NCBI GenBank assembly: GCA_002917075.1
Contig: NTMA01000125.1
Span: 1-64,000, forward strand
Source of the DNA: Hawksworthiomyces lignivorus
Taxonomy: Eukaryota; Ascomycota; Sordariomycetes; Ophiostomatales; Ophiostomataceae
Direction of reading: 5' to 3'
DNA length: 64,000 nucleotides
In this document: in pieces, positions 1 through 12,105 of the stretch
Layout of the letters: every line of letters starts with the position of its first letter
How positions within the stretch are numbered: position 1 is the stretch's first letter
Notes under the pieces: model-generated
What the model saw: the letters and a program-made list of their open reading frames with translations, nothing else
What the model was told of the DNA's origin: nothing
The model's database searches: none
Made by a program: the position numbers and the translations under genes

Positions 1-45
1 CAAAATCCTCCACACTCCTCCATACCGCGCAGGGGGTCCCTTCAA

Positions 46-1848
46 CTACGACTCACTATATTCTACATCCAGTCCGGTTGTGACCTGGCACTGTCCTAGA
101 GCCTCCAACTTTCCATTTGTGCTGCCTGCGCCATTGACTTGCACTTTTCCATTCGGCAAGGCTTGTCCATTGCGACTGATCTCCTCAAGGACACCAACCA
201 GACTAATTATGTATCAGTGCGCAACCCAGCAGCTAGAGTCAACAGGGATAGAATTTCTTACCGTCTGAGGCCCTCCGTGAGGATCTCTCTCTCCTGGCTA
301 AAGACGAGCCGAAACTGTCCCCTTTCCTCCGCATGTTCCTCGCACGGATGGAGGCCGACTCCAGCATCCAGCAGCTTCTGGGCTAGGTCAAATTCCGACT
401 GGTATTCAGTCCCCTCTGCGTGCGATTTGGGTGCTTCGAGCCAGGGACTCAAGTCGACAAAGAGGAAGAAACCCGCGTTGCTGCTCGTAAATACAAGGTC
501 AGGAGCTGAGGCCCATACTGAAGAATGTCACAAATCCCCGAGGAGTAGGCTTACACATTTTGATACTTGACCCCGGCGCTGTCCAACACCTTCATTGTGT
601 ACTCTCGGCTCTCTTGCAGCCGTTTCTGAGATAGCTTAATGAACGATGAGACGAACTCTCTGTCTTCTAGTATTTTTGTTCCGATGGCAATGGATATGCC
701 AGAGGGGTTATGAAATCGCATATTACACGCCACGGCCTTGCGCAGAATGGCACTGCGGGTAACCAGGCTGCCCAACCGCAGACCAGCGGCCGCGAAGTCC
801 TGGGGCGCATGTCAGCCAATGTAGTACATGAGATCACAGAGACGAAGAAAGAGGACTGATCCAGAGATTCCTACCTTGCTCATCCCGTAGAGCACGTGCA
901 GCCGGCTTTCGTCGATGAGTCCCTCGGGACTGATCGACAATACGGATACGAAATCGTTACCAGAAGTCGAGAGGGCATAAACCTCGTCGCTGATGAGATG
1001 CACCTCGTTCTTCTGGCAGAGAGCCATAAGCGCTTTCAGCGTCTCGGCAGGATAGGTGCGCCCTTTGGACTCAAGTCAGACAAAGCATTGTAAAATTTGG
1101 AACAGGCGCGCGTGCGCACCTAGAGGGTTGTGAGGGTTCACGATCAACACAGCCTTGATGCGCACCCCATTCCGCGCGGATGCTTCGAGCGCTTCCTGGT
1201 ATTTTGGGACGGCTTTCGGAGAGAACGGGTCTATCCCCTCCATATTGGCATAGACGATGTTGAGGCCGGACGTGTTGCCAAAGTCCAGCTCGAAACGACC
1301 ATACACCGGACGGCTAACGAGTATTCCGTCGCCGGGGTCTGCGAGGCTGTAGCCGATCAGCTCGTGTATAGCGGTCAGACCAGACGCCGTAATGATGTTC
1401 TCTGCCTTGATCGGCGTGAAGGGTTTGAAGTATTCGTTGATGTGCGCGGCCATGGCAAGAGGGAAGCGAGGACCCCCCATCGTGCTGAAGCGATACGCAT
1501 AAGCAAGCCTGGGAATCGATACCTGATTGATATCCAGCCGATTAGCATAGTTTGAACATTTAGCTCTCGAGACGGAAATGCTAAAGTTGGGACGAGATCA
1601 AATTCCTTGGCACTTGCATTTTTCTCGACGTATTCATGAAGTTCATCGTGCATGAGGTTCTGGAAGATGTGTCAGATCCTATCCGACGAAGGGTACACGG
1701 CCTCTACGCAGCATACATTTTCGGCCGTAGCAAAGGAGATGACACCGTTTGGGTTGGATGCTGGGTCGTATCGATTGTTGCCGCCTGGAGCAAAGCGCCA
1801 AGGAATGTCTTGGCTAGAAGCGCTCTTCGTCCCTCTTCTTGACAACAT
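46..1848 (-). CDS. ACC synthase-like class I/II aminotransferase
   Basis: PLP-dependent fold-type I enzyme resembling 1-aminocyclopropane-1-carboxylate synthases and their fungal relatives. I assembled it from about seven exons. The start at 1848 opens MLSRRGTKSAS, followed by the family motif ISFATAEN. A short intron leads to NLMHDELHEY. Further on are GLTAIHELIGYSLADPGDGIL, the substrate-loop motif NPHNPLGR (its last residue restored across an intron at about 1060-1110), HLISDEVYALS, and the PLP-lysine motif YGMSK (about 885) followed by DFAAAGLRLG. The C-terminal part ends EEISRNGQALPNG before a TAG at 46-48. The acceptor just upstream of the MGGPRF exon is clear, but its donor near 1570 is not a good consensus. 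It is divergent from the amino-acid permease. Fungal members may be true ACC synthases, other alpha,beta-eliminases or aminotransferases; the sequence does not decide. Family certain, substrate unknown. Confidence 0.85.
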
Positions 1849-2331
1849 TTTGGCTAACAGTCGTGCTGTAACGTTTGCGCTGATAAGGGGGCTAGACTTG
1901 TCCTCGCGATATGGCTCTTGAAGGGATAGGAAAATAGAGAAGCATCGAAGCAGGATGCATTTTAATACTAACGAGATTCGTCATGACGCCATTGAGGTAG
2001 CTAAGTAGGCGTTCCGCGTTGGGAAAATGCAGAATTGTGTTCCGCGTATCAGCGTGCCGAGACACGGAGGATGCTAACCACAGAACCCAGTGACCAGGAA
2101 CAAAATGATACTCTTTTAATTACGACCCTACCGCATTGGGGAAATGATAGGGTCTTCTTTGTGGTCTTACCCTAGTCGTAGGACAACTTTTAAAGGGACA
2201 TCTAGAACTGTCCCAATTCGGCAAATGCAGAGATTTAGCAAATGCTCGGGATGGTTTTCAATGGCCGCTGTCAGCGGCATTTGGTGAGATTTGTGCATTT
2301 CTTGTAGGCATAGTTTCGCACTTGGCCCGTT

Positions 2332-2610
2332 ATGGAAAATGCAGAGGCAGAGATTTGGTTGCCACCAAAGCGGATCGAAAAACTTGCTCAGCTAGAGGCT
2401 ACACTGGTTCATCGAGTCCTTGAAGCTAGAACGCTGTCTGGCAATGTTCACATGTGGCACCTCCGCCTTTCTGTGGGGCAAATAGCACAATGGAGAGACC
2501 TTGTCAGCTTGTGTAGTATTTTTACTTTCCTGTTTGGGGAAATGCTGAGATAGAGCAGCTATTACAAAGAGAATGTGGAGAGTTTCCCCAACTATCTCTG
2601 CATTTTCCAT
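2332..2610. repeat. Inverted repeat pair, 15 bp perfect arms
   Basis: ATGGAAAATGCAGAG at 2332-2346 is the exact reverse complement of 2596-2610, enclosing about 250 bp. Both arms continue with related sequence (GCAGAGATTTGG versus AGATAGTTGGGG). It could be the ends of a small non-autonomous element or two opposed copies of a short repeat. No target-site duplication is obvious. Confidence 0.5.
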
Positions 2611-2712
2611 CTAAGGTTCGAACCCAGGATCAAATGCTTCCTGAAGCCTATCGCCCCTCAATAGAACGCAGGGATGCTAACCGAGCTGTTCACAGATAAC
2701 ATTTGCAGACAC
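2611..2712 (-). mobile_element. Possible tRNA-derived (SINE-like) head
   Basis: Read on the minus strand, the segment has a box A-like run GGTTAGCATCCCTGCG. About 60 nt later comes a perfect Pol III B-box core, GGGTTCGAACC (2614-2624). The B-box sits in a stem-loop with five pairs, two of them G-U. No full acceptor stem can be drawn, so it is not a working tRNA. A retroposon head feeding into the repeat at 1980-2610 is the simplest explanation, but chance resemblance cannot be excluded. Confidence 0.3.
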
Positions 2713-2861
2713 ATATCAAATATACGAATATATATATCATGTTCATATGTACGGATGGCGCAACTGCATGGAACGATGGACAACCGAGTCATCTCTTCGT
2801 CAGTCTGTGGCAGCAGGGAACACTCGACTCTGACGAACCTTGACCTGCAGAAGCAGAGGCA

Positions 2862-4780
2862 ATGAATCTTGCTAAAATGTCAAGCTACACCCCAGAAGAA
2901 GACGGGAACCATCTCTCGGACCCCAACCTCGAGAAAAGGTCCGCTGGCGCGACCGAGGAGCTGGGCGAGGTGACGCAAGCGGCGCCCGAGTTCGCCGAGG
3001 TCCGGGAGCTCCGTCAGGGCCTCCACCAGCGGCACGTACAGATGATCGCGCTGGCCGGCACCATCGGCACCGGCATCTTCCTGTCCTCGGGCCAGGCTAT
3101 CGCGCGGGGCGGCCCCCTTGGCGCGCTCCTGGGCTACTCCATCATCGGCAGCGCCGCCATCGGCGTCGTCTTCGCCACCGCCGAGATGGGCGCCCTCGTC
3201 CCACTCAACGGTGGCGTCATCCGCTACGCCGAGCACTTTGTGGACCCGGCGCTGTCGTTCGCCAACGGCTGGAACGCCATCTACGCCCACATCGTCTCCA
3301 TCCCCTCCGAGATCTCCGCTGCCGCCGTCATCGTCGAATTCTGGACCACCGTCAGCAGCGCCGTCTGGATCACCATCTTCGGCATCCTCATGCTGGCCAC
3401 CACCTTGGTCTTCGTCCGCGTCTACGGCGAGCTCGAGTTCAGCTTCTCCATCCTCAAGATCTTTCTCGTCGTCGGCCTCAATATTATGGTAGGATCGCAC
3501 AACACCATGTCTGCTTTACAACACCATGTCTGCATAGAGACCCTCTTTTGCTCGCTAACAACGACGCAGGCACTTGTCATCACATGTGGTGGTGGACCAG
3601 ACCATCACGCCATCGGGTTCAAGTACTGGAAGAATCCAGGGCCGTTTGTTCAGTACCTCGAAATCGGCGGTTCTCTTGGTCGCTTCCTCGGGTTCTGGCA
3701 GGTCCTTGATAATGCGCTTTATGCGTACTCCGGCATCGAGAACATCTCTCTCACCGCGGCCGAGACCGTCAATCCTAGGGTGTCCATTCCATTGGCGGCA
3801 AAGAGGGTATTTTGGAAGGTTCTAATCTTCTATGGTATGTAGTCTAAGACTAGACCCTCTCAGTATATGTTGAGACCCTCCCTCTCTCGGCCTCCACTAA
3901 TCTCCCGCCGTAGTACTCTCTATTTTCTTTGTTGGCCTCCTCGTTCCCTCGACCGACCCCAACCTCTTAAAGTCCACAGGGAACGTGGCCCAGTCGCCCT
4001 TCGTCATCGCCGCCGTCCGAGCAGGCATCAAGGTCATACCCCATATCGTCAACGCCGTCGTGCTGACGTCCGCGTGGTCGGCCGGCAACTCGAGCCTGCT
4101 CTGGGGCTCCCGCATCCTCTACGGCATGGCCAACGAGGGCCGCGCACCCCGCCTCTTCACCAGGATCAATCGTTTCGGCATCCCGTACCTGACCGTGCTC
4201 TTCTACGGCGTGTTCATGGGTCTAGCGTACATGTCGCTCTCAAGCACCTCCGTCACTGTCTTCAACTGGCTGAAGGACCTGGTCTCGATCGCCACCCTGG
4301 TCAACTGGATGGTCATCACCACCGTGTACCTCCGCTTCTACTATGGCTGCAAGGCTCAGGGCATCTCCCGGCGCGATCTCCCATGGGCAGCACCCCTTCA
4401 GCCCTATCTGTCCTGGTTTGCCATCACCTTATTTGTCCTTGTACTTCTTACCGGCGGGTTTGCGACATTCATCCACGGACAGTAAGTTCCATATCATTCC
4501 CCCCCCTGATGTTGGTTCTATATATAATTGTATCGCTGACCATGATTTTTTTCAATCTTCTTCTTCCAACAGCTGGTCTGCCCAGACTTTTGTATCCAGT
4601 TACATAAACATTCCCATATTTGCAATCCTTTATTTTGGCTACAAGATTGTCAAGCGTTCAAAGTTTATTCCATTGGAAGAGATTCCTATTCGTCATTTCT
4701 TGGAAATCGCACAACAGGAGCCAGAGCCCCCCGTCAAACGTCAAACAGCCTGGCGCTACCTCAACATATTGTGGTCATAA
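2862..4780 (+). CDS. Amino-acid permease (APC superfamily, YAT/AAT type)
   Basis: Fungal amino-acid transporter of about 557 residues in four exons, acting at the plasma membrane. The hydrophilic N-terminus ends in RQGLHQRHVQMIALAGTIGTG, the hallmark of the fungal amino-acid permease family, and is followed by about twelve hydrophobic segments. Introns: 3489-3569, 3835-3913 (joining FYVLSIFFVGLLVPSTDPNL in frame) and about 4481-4572 (restoring HGHWSAQTF). Family landmarks include SGIENISLTAAETVNPR and WSAGNSSLLWGSRILYGMANEGRAP, the conserved loop before the last membrane segments. A second Met six codons in could also be the start. The substrate is not predictable from sequence. It sits divergently beside the ACC-synthase-like gene, which suggests but does not prove a shared amino-acid context. 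Confidence 0.92.
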
Positions 4781-6670
4781 GAAGAATACATATTGGATTT
4801 TTTTTTTGTTCACGCTGTCCGTAGCTAGTTTCACAGCTATTCACTGTAGAATTTAATCGCTTTAGGGTGCAATGCAGATTAAAAAAATTGTCTATAGCCT
4901 GACTCTATGGGTGGAGAATGCGAGCTATGTACATAAACATAAAATTTATACACAATTCATAATCTTACAAAATACCTCTGCATTTCGTGACTTCTTACTT
5001 ACCCTTACATTAAAGATAACAGTACGGTTGACGACGTCTCTTTATCTTCCTCTTTACATACCTTCTCCTGCGATTCCTCTCCCGACCTTCATCCTATTAC
5101 ATACCACTTTTGGTGGAAAAAAACATGGGCTGAGGTCTTGATCGTAAGTCATTCACCGTGTTGTTTAATTCATTGACAAGGTAAGTCTGAGATGACGGAT
5201 AATATGATTCTTGAGGCCTCTATCTATCTGTTTTTCCTATTCTCTGCTTATACCCTCGATCCTAATGTCCGCAGGGAAAGAGCTTCTTCCTAAAGACTCT
5301 AGTCAATAAGAAAAGATTCACCATATATTTCCTAATCGGGGTGAGTCGCCAGTTCCTGCGGCCACAACAGCGGCTGCAGACTTACAAAAAGTAAGAGAAG
5401 GAAGCAGCATCTCACAGAGAGAAAATCTTTTCTTTCTGCAATGTTTTGTTTTTTTGGTTCGCAGGGGAGGGCGCGGAAAGGGGCAGAAGGGGGGGGGGGG
5501 CCTGCGTCAATGTGTGCACCACCACAACCACCACTACAGAGTACATACGACCACCACGACGAACGCTATGGTGCGCTACGGGCTGCCACTAAGACGCTCG
5601 CGGCCAGGCCAGGGGTCTCGGTGGGCCGTGTGCTAAGAGATTTATTGTTACGGAGTAGTGTGGTGCCTCTTTCCCGATCCACTTAACGCGCCGTCCCAAG
5701 CGGCAGGGGCAGAGGGGCCACGATGCCAATGTCCCGGCAACCGTGCCCAGAAACAAACCGCTATTCGCGGAAGGATATGTAATTAGGGGCGCGTCATGAT
5801 GGGATACAAGAATAACTATATCGTAATATGAAGTAATGCGACGTAGGTACATAGGTACATACCACATATTACACCATAGTCTATGCCTCGTAGGTAGTCT
5901 CGACACAACAAAATAGCTGCTCTGTTATACACACGCGATGCATAATGCACGTATACACGTACACTATCCTTGAGCCTATGCTTACAGTGTACGATTACGT
6001 CGCACTTGTACGTCTGGGACTCCCCTGCAGAGCAATTGAGGCTGAAGATGGTGATGCGGAGATGCTGCCAGGGGTGGACCATTCAGGGGTCTGCGTCCCA
6101 GAAACGAAACAGGGCATGCTTGGAGCTGGATATTGAAAATACATAGATGTCGGCAATTAAACTGACGATCTCTTGGGACGCCAATTAAACGGAGACCACA
6201 GACACAGACCACGGACCGCAGATGCTATACGAGGTCTAATATAGCCTGGCGTGTCTGGCCATCTGATCGTGTTGTCTGTATTGAGGCGCCTAATTTACAT
6301 ACCCTGACGGCGGCGTTCTATGGCAATTGCACAAGCGAACGATGCCTCTCCAAACAATTCGTGGAGAACCATTTTGCATGGGGCTGTCAAGGCAGTTCTA
6401 GTTTATTTTAAGATAATACTCTCTTCCCGCCGGATTCATACCTGGAACTGGAGATGTGCAAAACCTGGCACGAACCAAATCGATACGAGAATGCGAGCTG
6501 ATAGTAATTATGCTTCCAACAAAATACGCATCTGCTAGGTCTGCACGATTACGTCGATTAATTATCAATATATACGAACAAAATACTTTATAAACAAAAG
6601 AAATAATCTTGGCATCCCGCACTCGGGCGTCTGCAAAAAGGCGTTGCCTTCGACAAAAGGAACGTCTCAA
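4781..6670. other. Intergenic region without recognisable gene
   Basis: Both neighbours end here (convergent 3' ends). The sequence is AT-rich with simple tracts: a run of about ten G near 5490, and a GTAGGTACATAGGTACATACC repeat near 5840. Small open frames have no family character. Confidence 0.6.
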
Positions 6671-9600
6671 CTACAGACTGAGATTGGGATCGATCCGCCA
6701 GCTGTAGCAATTGTTGGACACCACGCCGCCCTGTTTCCCATCGACACCGGAGCAGTTGCAGTCGTCCGTCGGCACTTTGAGGTACTCCCTGCACTCGTCG
6801 AGGCTCCACGTCCACGTGCACCCGTCGAAGATCTCGAGCGAGATGACGATGTCAACGCTGCCCAGCCCGCCGTTGTACGGGAAGGGGAAGTCCATCTCGC
6901 GGAAGTACTTTGGGCCCAGCGAGTCCTTGGCGATGTCGTTGCAGAAGCTCGTGGCCGCATTCTGCATGCGCACGTTCTCCGTCGTCTCTCCCTTGTTGTA
7001 GCACGAGGCCGTGTTCTGCATCGGGTCGCCTGTCTCGAGCGGCGACGGCATCGACGATGTGGACGAGGCCGAGGAAGTCGACGACGAGCTGCTAGTTATG
7101 GTCGCGTCCGCACCGCCGTTGATGACGGGACATGTGGTCTTCAGCTCGTCCGCGTTCTCGTCGTCGTCGCCGGGCTCCCCGGCGTCGACTCCGGAGTCGC
7201 TTCCGTCGTCGCCGTACACCCAGGGGAGGTTGACGCAGTTGAAGTCGAAGAAGAAGCACTCGTCGACAAAAGGGTAGTCGAGGGGGCCCTGGACGGGCGT
7301 CACGTCTCTCTGCACGACGCCGGGGGGCGGCGTGGGGAAGGCCTGGGACGGCGCCGTGGTCGTGGGCTGCCCGTCGATGCCGGTGTAGACGATGGCCGGC
7401 CAGAAAGGCGTCGTCGCCAGCGCGGGCACGAACGCCTCGAAGCTCTGCGCGCGCTTGGCCTTTTTGCTGCCGCCGCTGCCGCCCGCCGCAGTGATGGTGA
7501 CGATCTCGAAGACCCATTCCGAAATGGTTATGGGTGCTTGCGTAACGGTGCTCGTCCACGTCCCGTCGCTGACCGTGAGCAGGGGGTAGTTGACGGTGCT
7601 GGTGGTCCCTGTGTACGGCGGCAGCTTGATGTGGCAGGGCGGCAGGCAGGTGAACGACGCCTCCTCCGCGTCCCATATGGAGGGGTCGATCCACACAAGC
7701 TCGTTGAAGTTGGTGGTGCCGTTGCTGCCGACGTCCAGGATGCTGACCTGAGACCAGAAGGGGTGCGCGTCCGTGTTTAGATTGTCCGCGGCCGCGATCC
7801 CTTGGCCGTCCATGACCGCCATGTACTTGGAGCCAATGGTGATTAGGTTCTGGATGCGCACGTTGGCAAAGTTGGAGTCGAGGAGCACAAGGACCTTTTG
7901 GCACTGCTGCGTATCGATACACGTCTGGGCATACGTCGAGAACCACGAGTAGACGCCCGCCCCTGCAATGTAGATGTCCTGCGACCCCGTGATGATGGTG
8001 GACCAGGACTCGTCGCATCCGCCAAAGTCGTCTCCGGCGGCGCACGTGTAGTCTGGGTCGCCGGGGAAGTCGCCGACAACAGCCGAAAAGGGTGCAGGCG
8101 GCGGTGGTGTTGGCTGGAAGTATGGCGACTCGGTCTGCAGCATACCGGCAAAGATGTTGGCTGCTCCGTGGAAATTGTATTGATAAAATACGGAATGCTC
8201 AGATGCAGTAGCATAAAGCCTTTTGATCTCATGTTAGCCACAGAGCCTGATACTCCGACCACAGCCAAGCGGACCATGGGATAAAAAAGAAAAGCTCTTC
8301 GCTCGTTCATGCATCCGAGGACACAAGGTCTTGGGCTTGTCACTTGGGCAAGCCGACTTACCATGTGGGATGTGTACTTTCTATCAAGAAACCGCGCGCA
8401 ATATAGATTGAACACTGCGTCATGTCGTTGGCGGGATCAGAAAGGTCAGGGTCGCTATGAAAGAAGTTGTTTGTCAGCTAAGCTCGTCAGCACCGGAAAC
8501 GACGCATCGACTTACTCGATCATGTGGTCGGCGCCCCAGAGCCACATGTTCTCAAAATAACCCGACGCCTGCGACGTTAGGCGCATCATCAGGCTGGCCG
8601 CGCTGCAGCCTGCATCTGTGCCGCTGGTTGAGGCGGGACATTCGGTGGGCGTGAGCTGCGTCCCGGTAGCGCCTCCGATGCGGGCGTGGCAGTCCCACAG
8701 AGCAGCCGAGCCGGCAGTCGCTGCTCGGATGTTCCATTCGACTAGGATTAGACCGGCCGTGGGTCCGCGCGTCGTGAAAAGGAGATCTTGTAGCTCCACA
8801 TCGCCGACTGAGCCGACGAGTCCGACCTTAAGCAAGACTTTAGGGTTGCTATTGCAACTTTTGTGTTAGAAGAGAAAGGATAAAGGTAAAGGAAGCAAGC
8901 TGCACATGAACGACAAAGAGGGAAATCCTTGGGCTCTTACCTCGCATCTTCAAAATAGGCACCCGATGCGACAAGCTGTGACCAGGTCTCTCCCACTATC
9001 TTGGCTCCTGATGGTATGATTATGGTGGAGGTGAGGATGTACGATCCGGCGTCGACGAAGAGAATCTTGCCCAGACTCGCGTACACGGCAGCCTGGAAGG
9101 CAGCCGTGTCATCGGTCGATCCGTCGCCGGTGACGCCCATGTCCTTGATGTGCACAAAGTCGTCGACGAACTTGTCCTCGTACTGGGGCTTCGCACGCTC
9201 AAAGTAGGCGCCGCTGGCGTCGAGGAGGCCCGCATGTCTCCGGTAGTCTCCGACCTTGCCGCCGCTGGAAAAGCTGCGCGCCGTCGTCGAGCCCTCATAG
9301 GTTGGCCCCAAGGCCCACTCGTCAACCACGCCGACGGACCCGTCGAGGTACACTTTGCCAGTCGTGTCGGCGACGGCGGCGGCGACGCCGGACAGGGCGA
9401 CGTTCTCGAGAATCACGCCCGTGCTGCCGCTCCCCACTGTTTCCGAAGGCGGGGCGATGATGATGGCCGCGGTGCCGACGTTCTGGAAGGACGAGTCGAG
9501 CACGGACACAGACCCAATATTGCCCGAGTTGTCGTCCGAGACGAGCTGGAAGCCGATGTTCACGTTGGTCATGGTAACGCTCTTCCAGACCCAGCCCCAG

Positions 9601-12105
9601 TCCCAGATTACGTGGACGGCGATGCCGCAGCCGCTGAATGTTAGTCGCTGCGCGGTGAACTGCTGGTTGCCACCGTAGAGGCCGATGCTGCCGCCGGTGA
9701 AGGTGACGTCGGAGATCTGGCCGCCGCTACCGTTCTCGGCATACATGCCGATCTGGTTCAGTGCCGAGTCGGCCGACGCAACAAGCTCCACATTCTGCAG
9801 GCTGGTGGCCTGTGCGACTTGGTAGTGAAGGCACGAGATGTTGGCCCCGGCCTGGGTGATGTCGATAACGATGTTCCGGATCTGCCTGTAGAAGTTGGCC
9901 GTGTTGATGTAGTACTCCTCGGCGCCGCCCTGGCCGCCGGTGTATTCGTCCGTGGAGAGGACGCCCAGGCCTACGAAACTTCCAGAAGCCAGGAGCGTCG
10001 GCCGGTTGTTCGCATCGCCGATGACCTGGGTCCCGAAGGGCATTGGAACCGTGCTAGAGATTAGGTAATTGCCGGGCGGGAAGTAGACGATGGCATTTTT
10101 GGTTGTCGCCCCGTTGCACTTCTCGCCGCAGCGGCCTCCACTGGTCATGGCGTCCTTGATGGCTTTCGTGTCGTCCTGTTTTGTTTGTTCAGCGATCGCA
10201 GTCAGCACAACGAACAGTACAATCAGCAGGTGAGGGGGGTGGACGATGCCAAAGGAAGAAGAAGGGGGCGCGAGCCGTTTGGCCCTGACGTACGGTGACA
10301 CCATCGCCGACGGCGCCGTAGTCGAGCACGTTGCGGAATACGACGTATGAGGGATCGTTGCCCCAAGGCACGGTGCCCTTTCGAGCCAAGCCCTGCATCC
10401 AGTAGGTCCCCGCAGCAGCCGCCGCCGCGGCGCGCTTGGTTGCGTTTCCGCCTGCTGTCGCGGCGTCAGCCTCGGCCACGAGTGCTGCCGCATTCGCGAT
10501 CTCGTCGGTGATCGGCAGAAGCGGCATGACGCCGGCGTTCGTCGACGCGTTTGCAGCCTCAGCGTGGGTGTTCCCCACCACTGTTCCCGGCCGCAGACCG
10601 TACGCGTTCCGGAGGGGCTGCGCAAAGCGAGCACCATTACGCCTAGCCGACTCGGCCACGGCCTTGTCGACGACGGCCTGCGCATTCCGGAGGTCCTGCG
10701 GGGTGGCTCTCTTGAGGAGAGGCGTGACGACGCCGTCCGGGATGCTCCGCGGAGCGGGGAGCTGGCTTTTGGCGACGAGCTTCTCCTGCTCGGGCCTAGC
10801 GAGCCGGCTTGTCAAGTTGGCCCAATCTTCGTAATCGACGCCGTCCTCGACGCTGTCCTCGACATCATCCTCGGTGCCGTTCTCGACGCCGTCCTCGACG
10901 TCCCACGGGAAGCGCTTATTCAGCATCTGCATCTCGACCGGCATCTGCGAGCTCGCAGCCCAGTCCACGAACGTATCATTCGCCGAGACGACGTACTCGG
11001 TCCCGACTCCTGCGTTGATGAGGTCCCGGAGCTCCCCAAAACTGAGCGCCCACAGCCCGCTGCGGTGGGGAGCAGCCGTGGAATTGCCGGCGTCGTCCTC
11101 GCTGCGCTTGAATCCCTGTATGATGTCGGTCCCATCCTTTAAAACCGTCGCGGTCGACGTCTCGTCGTACGCCCACACCCTGGCCGCGACAGCGTCGACG
11201 TCGTTGTACAGGTAGAATTTGAAAAATGCAACAGAGTCCGTTGTTGAGAAGGTCGAGAAGGACCCGTCTGCTAGATTTCTCGCTCGGATGATGTCTCTCA
11301 GCTCGGCACGCAGCCTATTGTGCGCCGTGCCTTGCCCTGCGAAACGGGGAGTCAGCCTGGTGCCGCTCAAGCCACATTCGAAACGAATTACTTACAGTTC
11401 TGCTCTGCCTTGACTCCGCGCTGGCAGCGTATCGCGGCACAACGGGTCTGGGCAGGCTGGTCTGCGTCTTCTCCGTCACCTCCTTCGACCCAGGACGCGG
11501 GCGGGAACTCGTCGCAGGAGTACCGGATCTTCGAGAAAGTGTCAATCCGGCCGCTCGCGTCGCGGTGGTTTTTGATGAGATTAATGTCGGTGCCGGGCTC
11601 GAGGGCCTCCGAAAACCATTCCCCGTCGTGCCGCATGGGCAGCCGCTGGTCGGTCTCAGGACACAAGTGCTGGTCTTTCCAGTTGTCAGGACAGCTGTGG
11701 CTGCGGCGGGCGTTTTTCCGAATGGCACTGCTGAAATCAAAGGCGAACTGATCGTTGGGAACCTCGCTGAGGGGGTGCAGGGATTTTCCCCTGGTAGTTT
11801 GCAAGAAATTATGGGCATTCTTGCAGATGTCTCTCATGTAATAGCAATTGTAGGCCAGGACGACGAGCTCATCCGGTCCGATATCGATGACCTGCCGTGG
11901 AACATTGGCTGCGGTAGGCTGGCTAGAAACCTCAGAGTCAGCAGCGACGCACTGCCGTAGCACGAAGGCATCTTGCAACTTACTAAAAGTATTCCCCTGT
12001 GGCAGGGACATAGATATAATCCTGTCGGTACTGAGCTAGCGCGCTATGACGTGAATCATGGGCGAGGAGCACCGCCAGGCCAAGGCAAAAACGCAGAAGA
12101 GCCAT
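6671..12105 (-). CDS. Secreted GH55 beta-1,3-glucanase with N-terminal NucA/NucB-like nuclease domain
   Basis: About 1,640 residues in about seven exons. The start at 12105 gives a signal peptide (MALLRFCLGLAVLLA...ALA). An intron at about 11924-11984 joins EYFY to QPTAANV. Residues about 40-250 carry CDEFPPASWVEGG, close to the CDEYPFAST-x-GG core of NucA/NucB deoxyribonucleases, plus spaced cysteines and HNRLRAEL downstream. An acidic, Kex2-like linker region follows. Then comes a complete two-lobed GH55 beta-helix: lobe 1 begins DYGAVGDGVTDDTKAI (the introns at about 10180-10290 split this motif) and lobe 2 begins DMGVTGDGSTDDTAAF. Later exons give DDPDLSDPANDM and, after an intron at about 8223-8361, WLYATASEHSVFYQYNFHG. 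The C-terminal 300 residues are Ser/Thr- and Asp-rich with many Cys. GH55 enzymes normally have about 750-950 residues, so the N-terminal extension is real extra sequence. The GH55 call is sure; the nuclease call is good but motif-based. Confidence 0.85.

Larger units (their letters stand above)
1849..2861. repeat. Repeat-rich spacer between two divergent genes
   Basis: About 1 kb with no credible gene. A short motif of the form GG(G/C/A)AAATGCAGA recurs at 2021, 2220 and 2332, and inverted at 2596-2610. Looser versions lie at 2147 and 2535. This is the look of a decayed, partly nested repeat. The promoters of the flanking genes must also lie here. Confidence 0.5.

Noticed and set aside
2611..2712. 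Functional tRNA gene on the minus strand
   Set aside because: A B-box and a T-arm can be drawn but no acceptor stem or convincing anticodon arm; kept only as a possible SINE head.
2880..3500. 206-codon minus-strand frame rich in Asp/Gly
   Set aside because: Antisense to the first exon of the amino-acid permease, whose family motifs are clear.
6644..7780. 378-codon open frame on the plus strand
   Set aside because: Antisense shadow of the GC-rich C-terminal exon of the GH55 gene; Arg/Val-rich composition with no family motif.
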